Positions 43,520 through 50,819 of a stretch of DNA of 50,819 bases are shown here, piece after piece. The notes under the pieces were generated by a model that worked only from the letters and a program-made list of their open reading frames with translations, had not been told where the DNA came from and searched no databases. Where the stretch lies: positions 1 to 50,819 of the forward strand of contig JAFAZN010000144.1 of assembly GCA_019239775.1 (NCBI GenBank), given 5' to 3'. Numbering within the stretch: position 1 is the first letter of the stretch; each line of letters begins with the position of its first letter. Made by a program: the position numbers and the translations under genes. Origin of the DNA: Chloroflexota bacterium. GTDB taxonomy: Bacteria; Chloroflexota; UBA6077; CF-72.

Positions 43520-43671
43520 AGCGCGGTACCGCTGAGGCGCTCCCGCGAGAGCGATTCGAGCGCCTCAAGGTCCTGTTCGATCTGCCTTGAGGTCATCTCG
43601 GACGTGGTTTCGAGCACCTCGAGAATTTCGAACGTGAACGCGTCCAGGCCGAATTCGCGAATGTCACACAC
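43510..43671 (-). pseudogene. Remnant of a GIY-YIG nuclease-family protein
   Basis: The frame reads DIREFGLDAFTFEILEVLE then a charged helix (SRQIEQDLEALESLSRERL), matching the C-terminal part of GIY-YIG family proteins (G.DAF.FEVLE.L......DL..LE). The GIY-YIG catalytic strand pair is absent and upstream sequence looks unrelated. The end overlaps the convergent binding-protein gene by 10 bp. Confidence 0.5.
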
Positions 43672-43737
43672 GGGTGCCCTCAGCTGACTAGAGGGGTGAA
43701 TCGCGCAGCGCATCTCGCGCATGGATGGAGACACACG

Positions 43738-44286
43738 ATGTTCACCTCGGGTTCAGACAGTCGAAATAGCGTCATTGGTTCCCGCTTTATCGTTGGTTCC
43801 GCGCTGGTGCTCGTGGCAAGCTCAATGCTGAAGCTGGCGCACCCCGGACCCATTCTCACGTATCTCTCGTCTATGGGCTTCGAGGGTACCGACGTATACC
43901 TGATCGCGGTCATCGAGTTGGTGACAGCCGCTCTGCTGCTCTTGCCACGTACCCGCGCCCTGGGAGTCCTTATGGCTACCGCTTACCTCGGTGGAGCAGT
44001 CGCGGCGCATATAGCAATCCACCGCTTCACCACGGACGACCCGTTCGTGGCATTCATGGCGCTGCACACACACATCGGCACGCTGGAACCGGGCGTTCTG
44101 CTGGGCGCGCTGTGGTTCGGAGTCTGGCTGTCGCAGCGGCCGGCGCGCGGACTCGCCACAACACAGACGGTTCCAGCCGCAACAGGCACCCGTCCAGCAA
44201 AGACCCAGCAAACAGTGCAGCCCCTAACCGGCAGCCGCCATTTGGTCACGCGGCCGGCCGCTAACCCCGTCACAGAAATACGGTGA
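43738..44286 (+). CDS. DoxX-like four-helix membrane protein
   Basis: 182 residues, ATG 43738 with GGAG 8 nt upstream. Four membrane segments are visible: FIVGSALVLVASSMLKLAHP, VYLIAVIELVTAALLLLP, GVLMATAYLGGAVAAHIAI and EPGVLLGALWFGVWLSQRP. The pattern G.....S..KL ... E...A..LL.P is that of DoxX/DoxX-like proteins. The tail of ~35 residues is polar and Thr-rich. Family members act in quinone- or thiosulfate-linked redox processes in some cases, but most are uncharacterised. Confidence 0.65.
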   Translation: MFTSGSDSRNSVIGSRFIVGSALVLVASSMLKLAHPGPILTYLSSMGFEGTDVYLIAVIELVTAALLLLPRTRALGVLMATAYLGGAVAAHIAIHRFTTDDPFVAFMALHTHIGTLEPGVLLGALWFGVWLSQRPARGLATTQTVPAATGTRPAKTQQTVQPLTGSRHLVTRPAANPVTEIR

Positions 44287-44482
44287 AGCTGCGGCCGCAC
44301 CTACCGCAGCGGTAGACGCCGGGCTCACTTGGATCCTCGCCGCGGCGGGCAAACGTCAGTACGAGCCGCATCAGGAACAAGCCTGCGGCAGCGACCTGCC
44401 AGATCCAGTCCCATGGGCCGCGCTCGCGCGCCGTCAAGTAGCTGCCACAGTGCGGGCATTGGGCGGGTGCCATCGGGTTCAT
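44270..44482 (-). CDS. Small zinc-ribbon membrane protein
   Basis: 70 residues. CPHCG near the N-terminus and CGRCG near the C-terminus form a four-Cys zinc-ribbon, separated by one membrane segment (WDWIWQVAAAGLFLMRLVLT). The paired motifs make it a likely real gene in spite of its size. Its 3' end overlaps the convergent DoxX-like gene by 17 bp. Start could be Met at 44482 or 44473. It lies 23 bp from the divergent methyltransferase start. Function unknown. Confidence 0.6.
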   Translation of the reverse strand: MNPMAPAQCPHCGSYLTARERGPWDWIWQVAAAGLFLMRLVLTFARRGEDPSEPGVYRCGRCGRSFTVFL

Positions 44483-44505
44483 TTTCGGCGAGCCATACTG
44501 GCCGT

Positions 44506-45324
44506 GTGCAATCGGATGTCGCAGCTACCGCGCGGCTGACCGCGGCGATGCGGGCCTTGGAGACAGCGCGCGAGGACGCGCTCGTACACGATCCCTGGGC
44601 CGCGGCCCTCGCTGGCCACGAGCTGGTTGCCTCTTTTGCCGACCAGCCGTCCGAGACTCGGGAACGCGCCGCGAGCTACACGATCGTGCGCACCCTCGCG
44701 TTCGATGACTGGCTGCGTACGGTTCAGCACCGGCCGCAGATGGTCTTGCTCGGGGCCGGCTTCGATACGCGGGCTTTCCGCTTCGACTGGCCGGCGACCA
44801 GCCTTTGGGAGTTGGATCAGCCCGAGGTGCTCGAACGCAAGGCGGCCATCCTGCGCGAGGCAAAGGCCAGCGCCCGGTGCGCGCGCATTCCGGTAGCGGC
44901 GGATCTGGCAAGCAACGAGTGGCCCAGGTCGCTCGATGCAACCGGGTTTCGTCGCGGCGTGCCCACCGTGTGGCTCGCCGAGGGGCTATTTCCTTACCTC
45001 GAGCCCGACGTGGTCGACAGACTGCTGCACAACATTTCCACGCTTAGTGCACCCGGCAGTCAACTCGCGGCGGATCTCGTATCCGCGCAGATGATGGCGG
45101 CGCGCAACGCCTACGCCGCCACGCTGGCGCAGCGCAACGGAGCGTCGGGCAACGCAACCTTCCGGTTCGGAGCCGACGACCCCGTCGAGATCTTCGCATT
45201 GCATGGCTGGCGCGTGACTGGCATCAAGCACCCCGGCGACGCAGATTGCGGCTACGGCAGATGGCTGGGCCCCGCTCCTGCGAGCGCTGGCTTCTCCTTT
45301 GTATTCGCAGAGCGGTCTATCTAG
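44506..45324 (+). CDS. SAM-dependent methyltransferase, TIGR00027/LCM type
   Basis: 272 residues from a GTG at 44506. It has the hallmark order of the TIGR00027 (leucine carboxyl methyltransferase-like) family: TARLTAAMRALETAREDALV, HDPWAAALAG, a motif I SAM loop VLLGAGFDTRAFRF, LWELDQPEVLERKAAIL, and TVWLAEGLFPYLEPDVVDRL before the final strands. Such enzymes O-methylate small molecules, often polyketides; the substrate is not known. The longer frame from 44329 overlaps the zinc-ribbon gene. No functional partner next to it is obvious. Confidence 0.9.
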   Translation: MQSDVAATARLTAAMRALETAREDALVHDPWAAALAGHELVASFADQPSETRERAASYTIVRTLAFDDWLRTVQHRPQMVLLGAGFDTRAFRFDWPATSLWELDQPEVLERKAAILREAKASARCARIPVAADLASNEWPRSLDATGFRRGVPTVWLAEGLFPYLEPDVVDRLLHNISTLSAPGSQLAADLVSAQMMAARNAYAATLAQRNGASGNATFRFGADDPVEIFALHGWRVTGIKHPGDADCGYGRWLGPAPASAGFSFVFAERSI

Positions 45325-45404
45325 GCTGTTCGCTCCATGGCGGCAGGACGTGGAGGTCGTGGCGCGGCCGCTCTGCATCAATTAGGAGTCAACTCCGATG
45401 AACG

Positions 45405-46217
45405 TTAGCCTGCGGGCGCGCCACTGGGGCGAATGTTGACGTTACGCGAGAAGACGTTCGTCGGGACGTAGCGGTCCTTGAGAGCCACCAGCCGCTGGAA
45501 CTTCTCTTCGCGGAAGGACGCCCGAATGCGACGAATGCCCTCGTCCGGCACGTCACACATGAAATCGCGGTAGAAGCCCATCGGCGCCGCCCACGACGCA
45601 CGAGGATGGACGATCAGCCCCCGTAAAGACCAGCGATCCCACCGGGTGCAGTCGGAAACGGAACTCGGTGACTACGCCGAAGTTACCGGCGCCGCCCTTC
45701 AAGCCCCACAGCAGATCCGGGCTCGTCAGCGCTTGCGTTCAGGAGCCGGCCGTCGGCGGTCACCACCTGAGCTGCCAGAAGGCTCACGGCGGTCATCCCG
45801 TACTTGCGCTCCAGCCAACCGGATCCGCTTCCGACGGACGGTGAGCTGACGTTTCGGCTGACCCAAGCGCGCTTCGGCGTCGAGAAGGAATACCAGGTGA
45901 AGCCGGCGATGCCGGTGTGCGTGATTCGCCCGCCCGTTACGGCCAGCCCGTGCACCTGGGTGGCCGCGTCCAGTTCGCCCCAGGTGAGCCCCGCGCCGAA
46001 GCGGCCCTCGCACTTGTCGACGTCGATCTCGACCGTCTTGATCAGACTTGTGTCGATCACGACCCCATCGTCGCCGCCGGTCGTGCATGCCGTTCCATAG
46101 CAACGACCGCCGCGTTTGCTCGTACGCCGGGTGCCCGGTGTCGATCAGATCACCACGGAAATTCGAGCGAAGTCCGTCCAGGGACGTGATTGCTGATGTG
46201 GATGCGGCCTGCGTCAT
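45405..46217 (-). pseudogene. Decayed berberine-bridge-type FAD oxidoreductase
   Basis: Pieces of one oxidoreductase appear in order in different frames. They are: N-terminus LDGLRSNFRGDLIDTGHPAY; GLAVTGGRITHTGIAG then a non-homologous insertion where GLTLGGG should be; [39 protein letters not shown] in a second frame; then, after a large deletion and a further shift, [19 protein letters not shown] and the C-terminal KDRYVPTNVFSRNVNIRP. About 810 bp remain of a usual ~1400. It belongs to the same family as the intact gene at 11778 but to a different subfamily. Clearly inactive. Confidence 0.82.
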
Positions 46218-46440
46218 GGAACGATGCACTCCTGTGGCGCTAGGTGCTGTGCGGTCGTTTGCCCGAAAGCTTCGGTCGACCACCTCCTTCGCAGGCTCGG
46301 GCTGCTGTGCCTGCAGCCGTGGTCAGCCTACGAGCTGACCCGTTCAATGCACCCAATCGACGGCATCAGACCATCCGTTGCGGCGACTGCCCCGTCCAAA
46401 TGGTCTGGGACCTGGTCGACAGGGTGACCAGCATTGGCCC
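46218..46440. other. Intergenic debris, no gene
   Basis: This stretch between two pseudogenes holds only short unrelated frames. I see no promoter, repeat or RNA element in it. Confidence 0.4.
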
Positions 46441-46806
46441 ATCACGACCGTCGGTGGTCGCGGCTACGTCCTCCAGAGCAATGGCGCGCCGAGCCAGCCC
46501 GACGTTGTGGCTCCGATCGGCAGCAGCGCGGCCGAGCTGCTGCGGCAAGCGCAAACGCCCCGGGTACGGATTCTTCGAGTGACACGTTCTGGATCGACAA
46601 GGAAACCTACCTCTTGTTGCGAGCCGAGCAACATCTGCCACAAGGAACGCATCGGACAAGAGCTGGCTACCTATCAGGTGACGAGCGTTGAATTCAACGT
46701 CTCGCTATCGGATGCACTGTTTGTGTACGCGCCGCCGCCCGATGCGACGATTGGCGACAGTGAATCCGCATTGAAGGGAGCTCTCGCGAAAGCACTGGCG
46801 AACTGA
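46441..46806 (+). pseudogene. Frameshifted LolA/DUF2092-like gene fragment
   Basis: Two frames carry consecutive pieces of an outer-membrane-lipoprotein-sorting-like domain: DTFWIDKETYLLLRAEQ (positions near 46580-46635), then TYQVTSVEFNVSLSDALFVY and APPPDATIGD in another frame, ending with a stop at 46804-46806. In intact members the W.D..T.L.(V/L)R.E strand is followed directly by Y.....(V/E)(Y/F)N..L.D..F.F.PP. A shift near 46620-46660 breaks it, and the N-terminal half is gone. Confidence 0.55.
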
Positions 46807-47008
46807 GAGCTCCAGGCAATTGACAGCTCCAGTGCGTCCCGCTGCACCGCGCCGCAACCGGCAGAACCTCCACCAGGCAGCAAAACCGTTGGTACTCGCT
46901 GAGTGCGCTCTTTCCGCTGGGATGCGCGGCGCTCGCGTACATCCGCATTGGTGATAGGATGGGCCGCGGCGCGTGTACGACGCCGTATCGCTCGCTCTGG
47001 GACTGTAT

Positions 47009-48670
47009 ATGACAGCATATATGATGAAGCATCGCATGAGTCGCCGCGCGGCCCTACAGTGGCTCACCTCTAGCGCCAGCCTGGCGCTCGTTACCGCCTG
47101 CGGCGCGGCAGTGCAAGCTCCCTCCCCGACGACCGCGCCAACGGTCGTCGGACCGGCCGCCGGCACTCAGGCACCCGCGTCGGCAGCGACCGTCGCCGTC
47201 AGCGCACCGGCGCCTTCGGGTCCCCGGACGCCCAAAACAGGTGGCATGCTGCGCTTCGCCGCCGCCGGCGACGTCCCAAACCTCGATGGCCACCAGCGAT
47301 CTTCGGCCACCACCGACACCACCTGGACCGCGTACGACCGACTCACCCAGTATGACGCGGGCGGCAAAGTCCAGCCGATGCTCGCCGAGAGCTGGGACGT
47401 CAGCCCGGACTTCAAGCGGATCAAATTCAACCTGCGTCACGGCGTGCAGTTTCACACCGGTCGCGAGCTCACAAGTGACGATGTCAAGTGGAACATCTTG
47501 CGCGTGCGTGACCCCAAGGTCGGGTCCGGATCCTATGTCACCTGGAGCAACTGGTTCACTGGCATCGAGACGCCCGATCAATACACAGTGGTGCTCACCA
47601 CTGACGAGTCGCATCCATCGATGTTCGACTTCTTCGAGTGGCTCAACATTCTGGACCCGGTGAGCATGCAAGGGCCGGACGCACAGTCGAAGTCCATCGG
47701 CACCGGCCCGTTCGTGTTCGACGAATGGAAGCAGGGTGAATCAATTTCATTTAGAAAGAACCCGAATTACTGGGATCCTGGCAAGCCGTACGTCGATGGG
47801 TTCACGGCGTACGTGCTCGACCCACAATCAGCACTCGTACAACTCGAGGCAGGTACGATCGATTTCGTCAGGACCGAGGCAGTGGATCCTATTCAGCGTC
47901 TCAAGCAGAACCCGGCCTTTCAGGTCATCCAGCACCCATTCGCGGGCACGTTCTACGAATTTGGTATCAACATAACGCAAGCTCCGTATGACGACAAACG
48001 CGTGCGCCAGGCGCTCAATTACGCGATCGATCGCCAGCGCTACGCCAGTTCGATCATGCAGGGCCTGGTCAAGCCGCTAACGCTGTTCTGGAGCTCCACA
48101 AGTCCTGCATTCGACGATGCCAAGAACTCCTCCGTACCCTTCGACTTGGACAAAGCGAGCTCGCTTCTTCAGCAAGCCGGAGTGACCAATCTGAATGCCG
48201 ATTTGCTGTACATACCCGTCGCGTATCCGGTACTGCAGCCGCTGACCCAGATGTATCAGAACGACCTGGCCAAGATCGGGGTCACGCTGAACATCAAGGC
48301 TATGGACACTGCGACGTGGCTGGCGCAGGTGAACGGCATCAAATACAACGGTCTGTACGTCAGCGGCGACAGCCTGGGGAACTACCAACCGGCGACTCCG
48401 CTGGGCGCCTCGCCGGCGTGGTCGCCGTCCAAGAACAACTCAGGCTACCAGGACCCCACCTGGACGCAGTTGGTCAACGGGGTGAGCACAGAAACCGATC
48501 CAGGTAAACAGCGGCAGCTGTACGCGCAGGTCAACGACTATATGATCGACCAGGCCTGGTCCATTGTTTTTGCGGAGCGTGCAGTGATCTGGCTGGCGCC
48601 GAGCAACATCCAGAACGTCAAACCAACCGGCCGCTCGTCGTTTGTGTGGGACGAGGTATGGATTGCATGA
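47009..48670 (+). CDS. Family-5 solute-binding lipoprotein, second copy
   Basis: 553 residues from the ATG at 47009, with GGGA about 5 nt upstream; ATGs at 47021 and 47036 are alternatives. The signal is SRRAALQWLTSSASLALVTA then Cys (lipobox, twin Arg). SBP_bac_5 hallmarks: YDAGGKVQPMLAESWDVSPD, FNLRHGVQFHTGRELTSDD, KSIGTGPFVFDEWKQGESIS and KRVRQALNYAIDRQRYA near the centre. It shares family and architecture with the protein at 39883, but its neighbours differ: no permease follows, and instead a CMD-like protein (48 bp on) and a TfdA/TauD dioxygenase complete a three-gene operon. The ligand may be what those enzymes process. Confidence 0.9.
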   Translation: MTAYMMKHRMSRRAALQWLTSSASLALVTACGAAVQAPSPTTAPTVVGPAAGTQAPASAATVAVSAPAPSGPRTPKTGGMLRFAAAGDVPNLDGHQRSSATTDTTWTAYDRLTQYDAGGKVQPMLAESWDVSPDFKRIKFNLRHGVQFHTGRELTSDDVKWNILRVRDPKVGSGSYVTWSNWFTGIETPDQYTVVLTTDESHPSMFDFFEWLNILDPVSMQGPDAQSKSIGTGPFVFDEWKQGESISFRKNPNYWDPGKPYVDGFTAYVLDPQSALVQLEAGTIDFVRTEAVDPIQRLKQNPAFQVIQHPFAGTFYEFGINITQAPYDDKRVRQALNYAIDRQRYASSIMQGLVKPLTLFWSSTSPAFDDAKNSSVPFDLDKASSLLQQAGVTNLNADLLYIPVAYPVLQPLTQMYQNDLAKIGVTLNIKAMDTATWLAQVNGIKYNGLYVSGDSLGNYQPATPLGASPAWSPSKNNSGYQDPTWTQLVNGVSTETDPGKQRQLYAQVNDYMIDQAWSIVFAERAVIWLAPSNIQNVKPTGRSSFVWDEVWIA

Positions 48671-48718
48671 ACGCGTTGTGGGCGCAGATTAACAGTGACA
48701 CAAGGAGTACAAGAAATC

Positions 48719-49636
48719 GTGGCTGAGATCTATGGGATTCGCGACGGTCTCGATCTGGATAATCTCGACGTCACCACCGACGACGAGATCAACACATTCC
48801 TGACTTCTGCCCGGATCGGTGGCCATGAGTCTGTCTACGGACAGCGCATCGTTCGCGGTCCGCTCGATCCAGGCCCACGCTACGACATGACCGCCAACAG
48901 CCTGTGGTTGTACACACGTCCTGACTGCGCAAAGCTGCATATGCGCGTCAGCGCCGGTTGGCGCTCGCTGGGCATCAACTCGGGCATCCTCACCGCTTCG
49001 TCCTCCGCGAACATGCACACCTACATCAACCAGGGCTGGGAGATTGGCATCGAGAACTGCATGCGTGGCCTGCAGATGCGCGGTTTCACAAAGAACCAGC
49101 TGATGGAAGTAATCATGCACGCGCAGATGAGCGCCGGCATTCGCGGATTGGAGCTGGTGTCGCGCGCGATTGGCATCATTCTTGGGGACTACGTGGAGCG
49201 CGACATCGTTCCAGACTGGCCGGCCGGCTGGGCCCCTGACATGGAGCCCTTTTACTGCGGTCTCGACAAGTCCACCATGAGTCTCACTCCACAGGACCTC
49301 AAAAACATCGAAGAGTGGTACGAGCGCACAATCGGCTGGCAGCCGCCGCGCATTCGCTTCCTGGCCAAGTACGAGCCGGTGACGTTGAAGTCGTGGCGGG
49401 CCAAATGGGAGGGTGTCTTCCGCGGTGCCCTACCGAAGCAGATGATGCCGTATCTCTCGCTCCGTCACAACATCGTCATTGGCAACCCAGGCGGCCTCAA
49501 GGAGGCGGCGCTGCTGGCCAAAGCATGGGGCGTCAGCAACGCCATCATCGTCAACACCATTATTCAAGGCGCGTATTACTTCTGCGGTCCCGAACGCATG
49601 GATTTGGCCGAAGAAGTCCTTGGTGAAATCCTCTAA
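48719..49636 (+). CDS. Carboxymuconolactone-decarboxylase-like (AhpD-fold) protein
   Basis: 305 residues from GTG 48719, with AGGAG about 11 nt upstream; GTG 48695 is open too. Residues ~65-165 are helical with the CMD pattern (MRVSAGWRSLGINSGILTAS; RGFTKNQLMEVIMHAQMSAG, then IRGLELVSRAIGI). The C-terminal half repeats a similar order (FRGALPKQMMPYLSLRHNIV; GLKEAALLAKAWGVSN), suggesting two tandem AhpD-like units. A CxxC redox pair is not present, so a peroxidase-type reaction is unlikely and a decarboxylase-like or ligand role more likely. It lies between a solute-binding protein and a dioxygenase in one transcript. Confidence 0.62.
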   Translation: MAEIYGIRDGLDLDNLDVTTDDEINTFLTSARIGGHESVYGQRIVRGPLDPGPRYDMTANSLWLYTRPDCAKLHMRVSAGWRSLGINSGILTASSSANMHTYINQGWEIGIENCMRGLQMRGFTKNQLMEVIMHAQMSAGIRGLELVSRAIGIILGDYVERDIVPDWPAGWAPDMEPFYCGLDKSTMSLTPQDLKNIEEWYERTIGWQPPRIRFLAKYEPVTLKSWRAKWEGVFRGALPKQMMPYLSLRHNIVIGNPGGLKEAALLAKAWGVSNAIIVNTIIQGAYYFCGPERMDLAEEVLGEIL

Positions 49637-49673
49637 TGACGGGCTGGCTGCCCATCGATGTTTGCTCGGACCT

Positions 49674-50576
49674 ATGAGGTGTACGATCGGGGTCGTGCCG
49701 TTTACCAGCCGCCAAATTGGTCCGTGCTTCGCTGCTGAGGTTGAGGGTCTCGATTTGCGCCAGCCCCTATCGCCCGCGGATGTGGCGGCGATACACGCCG
49801 CGATGGACGCGTACGGCGTACTGGTGTTTCACGACCAGCACCTGACCGACGAACAGCACCTGGTCTTCAGCCGCAGTCTGGGTGAGTTGGAAGACTCGTA
49901 TGGCAATAACCTGCGTGAGGCGGACGAGTACCGCCTCCCAACGACGTTCGCCGACGTGTCGAACCTGGACAAGAACCAGCAAGTGTTAGCGCTGGACGAC
50001 CGCCGCCGCTTGTTCGCGATCGGTAACCGACTGTGGCATTCCGACAGCTCATTCAAGATTGTTCCCGCGAAGTATTCGTTGCTGCGTGCTTTGGCTATTC
50101 CGTCAAAGGGTGGCGATACGGAGTACGCGGACATGTGCGCCGCCTACGACGCCCTGGATGACGAAACCAAGCACCTGGCTGAAGACCTCATCTGCGAGCA
50201 CTCCCAGATCTATTCGCGCCTGCAGCTCGGCTTCACGGATTTCACAGAGACCGAACGAGAACGCTTCAAGCCGGTCCGCCAGCGCCTTGTTCGGGTCCAT
50301 CCGTCCACCGGCCGCAAGTCGCTCTTTCTGGCTTCGCACGCGGGGCAGATTGTCGGCTGGCCGACGGCCGAAGCGATGGGCTTTTTGAAAGATCTCATCG
50401 AACACGCGACGCAACGCCAATTCGTCTATGCGCACGCCTGGCGTGTCGGCGACCTGGTGATGTGGGACAACCGACGCACCATGCACCGGGGCCGCCCGTT
50501 TCCGCCCGGCGAGCCGCGCGATGTGCGCCGGACGACCCTGGTCGGCGAAGGGCCCACCGCCGACCAGGCGGCCTAA
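49674..50576 (+). CDS. TfdA/TauD-family Fe(II)/2-oxoglutarate dioxygenase
   Basis: 300 residues from ATG 49674; a GTG at codon 7 or 8 of this frame is a possible shorter start. The double-stranded beta-helix iron site is complete: H-x-D in NRLWHSDSSFKIVPAKYS (about residue 122) and the distal His in VGDLVMWDNRRTMHRGRP (near 267), followed by an Arg-rich DVRRTTLVGEGP that binds 2-oxoglutarate. The N-terminal GPCFAAEVEGLDLRQPLS and YGVLVFHDQHLTDEQHLVFS fit TfdA. The family hydroxylates or cleaves phenoxyacetates, taurine and alkylsulfates using O2. It is the last gene of the operon with the binding protein and the CMD-like protein. Confidence 0.92.
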   Translation: MRCTIGVVPFTSRQIGPCFAAEVEGLDLRQPLSPADVAAIHAAMDAYGVLVFHDQHLTDEQHLVFSRSLGELEDSYGNNLREADEYRLPTTFADVSNLDKNQQVLALDDRRRLFAIGNRLWHSDSSFKIVPAKYSLLRALAIPSKGGDTEYADMCAAYDALDDETKHLAEDLICEHSQIYSRLQLGFTDFTETERERFKPVRQRLVRVHPSTGRKSLFLASHAGQIVGWPTAEAMGFLKDLIEHATQRQFVYAHAWRVGDLVMWDNRRTMHRGRPFPPGEPRDVRRTTLVGEGPTADQAA

Positions 50577-50631
50577 CATCACCAGCGACGCGCCACGATC
50601 CTCCCGGAGCTGGGACTCTCAGACACGGGGC

Positions 50632-50672
50632 GTCCCGAGATATTGGGGCAAGACTCCCGAAGCGGTCGGGAC
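50632..50672. repeat. Inverted repeat downstream of the dioxygenase gene
   Basis: GTCCCGA (50632-50638) and TCGGGAC (50666-50672) are perfect inverted copies. A shorter inner pair, GGGG/CTCC, extends the stem. It could end the operon's transcript, though no U-run follows. The surrounding ~180 bp (50577-50756) otherwise holds nothing I can name. Confidence 0.5.
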
Positions 50673-50756
50673 AGCCGTCTCATGACAGAGCACACCTGAG
50701 CAGAGATACTGGCTCCCGCAATGACCTGGAGCAAGCCACGAAGACGAAGGCTCGTG

Positions 50757-50819
50757 TTAGGCAGCCAGCTCCTCCGACGAGATCACGAACAGCGTGTGTT
50801 GTGGCGGTCTGCCAACCAG
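50757..50819 (-). CDS. Possible C-terminal end of a gene entering from the right edge
   Basis: A minus-strand frame is open from the window edge to a TAA at 50757-50759 and ends HTLFVISSEELAA. Twenty codons are too few to identify a family, but the composition looks coding. It would converge on the dioxygenase operon. Confidence 0.35.
   Translation of the reverse strand: MVGRPPQHTLFVISSEELAA

Overview
The window is high-G+C DNA from a bacterium. The best guess is an uncultured, probably soil or water-dwelling, Chloroflexota. The pointers are Tat/lipobox lipoproteins of the ...LLAACSPA... type, LuxR regulators with a large ATPase/TPR body, delta-60 repeat proteins, TIGR00027-type methyltransferases and DUF3224 proteins. 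No rRNA, tRNA, CRISPR array or intact mobile element was seen, so the phylum is an inference from gene content only.

Layout. 1-7.9 kb (minus): a tightly overlapping six-gene run: a VWA membrane protein, a NicO-type Ni/Co transporter with a His-rich loop, an NTF2-like secreted protein, a delta-60 repeat protein, a sensor kinase and a FixJ-like regulator cut by the window edge. 7.9-11.4 kb (plus): a structured leader ending in an intrinsic terminator, then a double-length ABC permease and its ATPase, which has a C-terminal extension. 11.4-11.7 kb: two gene remnants. 11.8-15.9 kb: a berberine-bridge-type FAD oxidoreductase divergent from a LuxR/ATPase regulator. 16-20.6 kb: small genes, then a minus-strand run of a possible RiPP precursor with two NHLP-like leader units, a sulfotransferase and a YndJ-like membrane protein. 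20.9-24 kb (plus): a VioB-type ferritin-like protein and a secreted beta-propeller-like protein. 24-24.5 kb: remnants of a cupredoxin and of an AraC/hydrolase chimera.

24.5-34.8 kb is a metal- and oxygen-centred block. It holds an alkylsulfatase-like MBL hydrolase divergent from a Rieske oxygenase across a 32-bp palindromic operator, and the two subunits of the molybdenum storage protein (mosB, mosA). It also holds a cysteine-free protein with a sulfite-oxidase-like fold, and a 1207-residue protein combining a ferritin-like part, two CDGSH motifs, a divergent ferredoxin domain and a globin-like domain.

35-50.6 kb is a catabolic and uptake region. A MarR regulator faces a six-gene operon (peptide-type binding protein, DppB, DppC, NTF2-like, serine hydrolase, amidohydrolase). 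Two long hairpins and a hexamer repeat separate this from an orphan sugar-type binding protein. After a stretch of small genes and pseudogenes comes a second peptide-type binding protein in an operon with a CMD-like protein and a TfdA/TauD dioxygenase. No ATPase for either peptide-type system is in the window.

Strongest leads: the NHLP-leader/sulfotransferase operon, the MoSto pair outside any visible nitrogen-fixation context, the multidomain iron protein whose globin has no obvious proximal histidine, and the paired perfect inverted repeats at 41631-41760.
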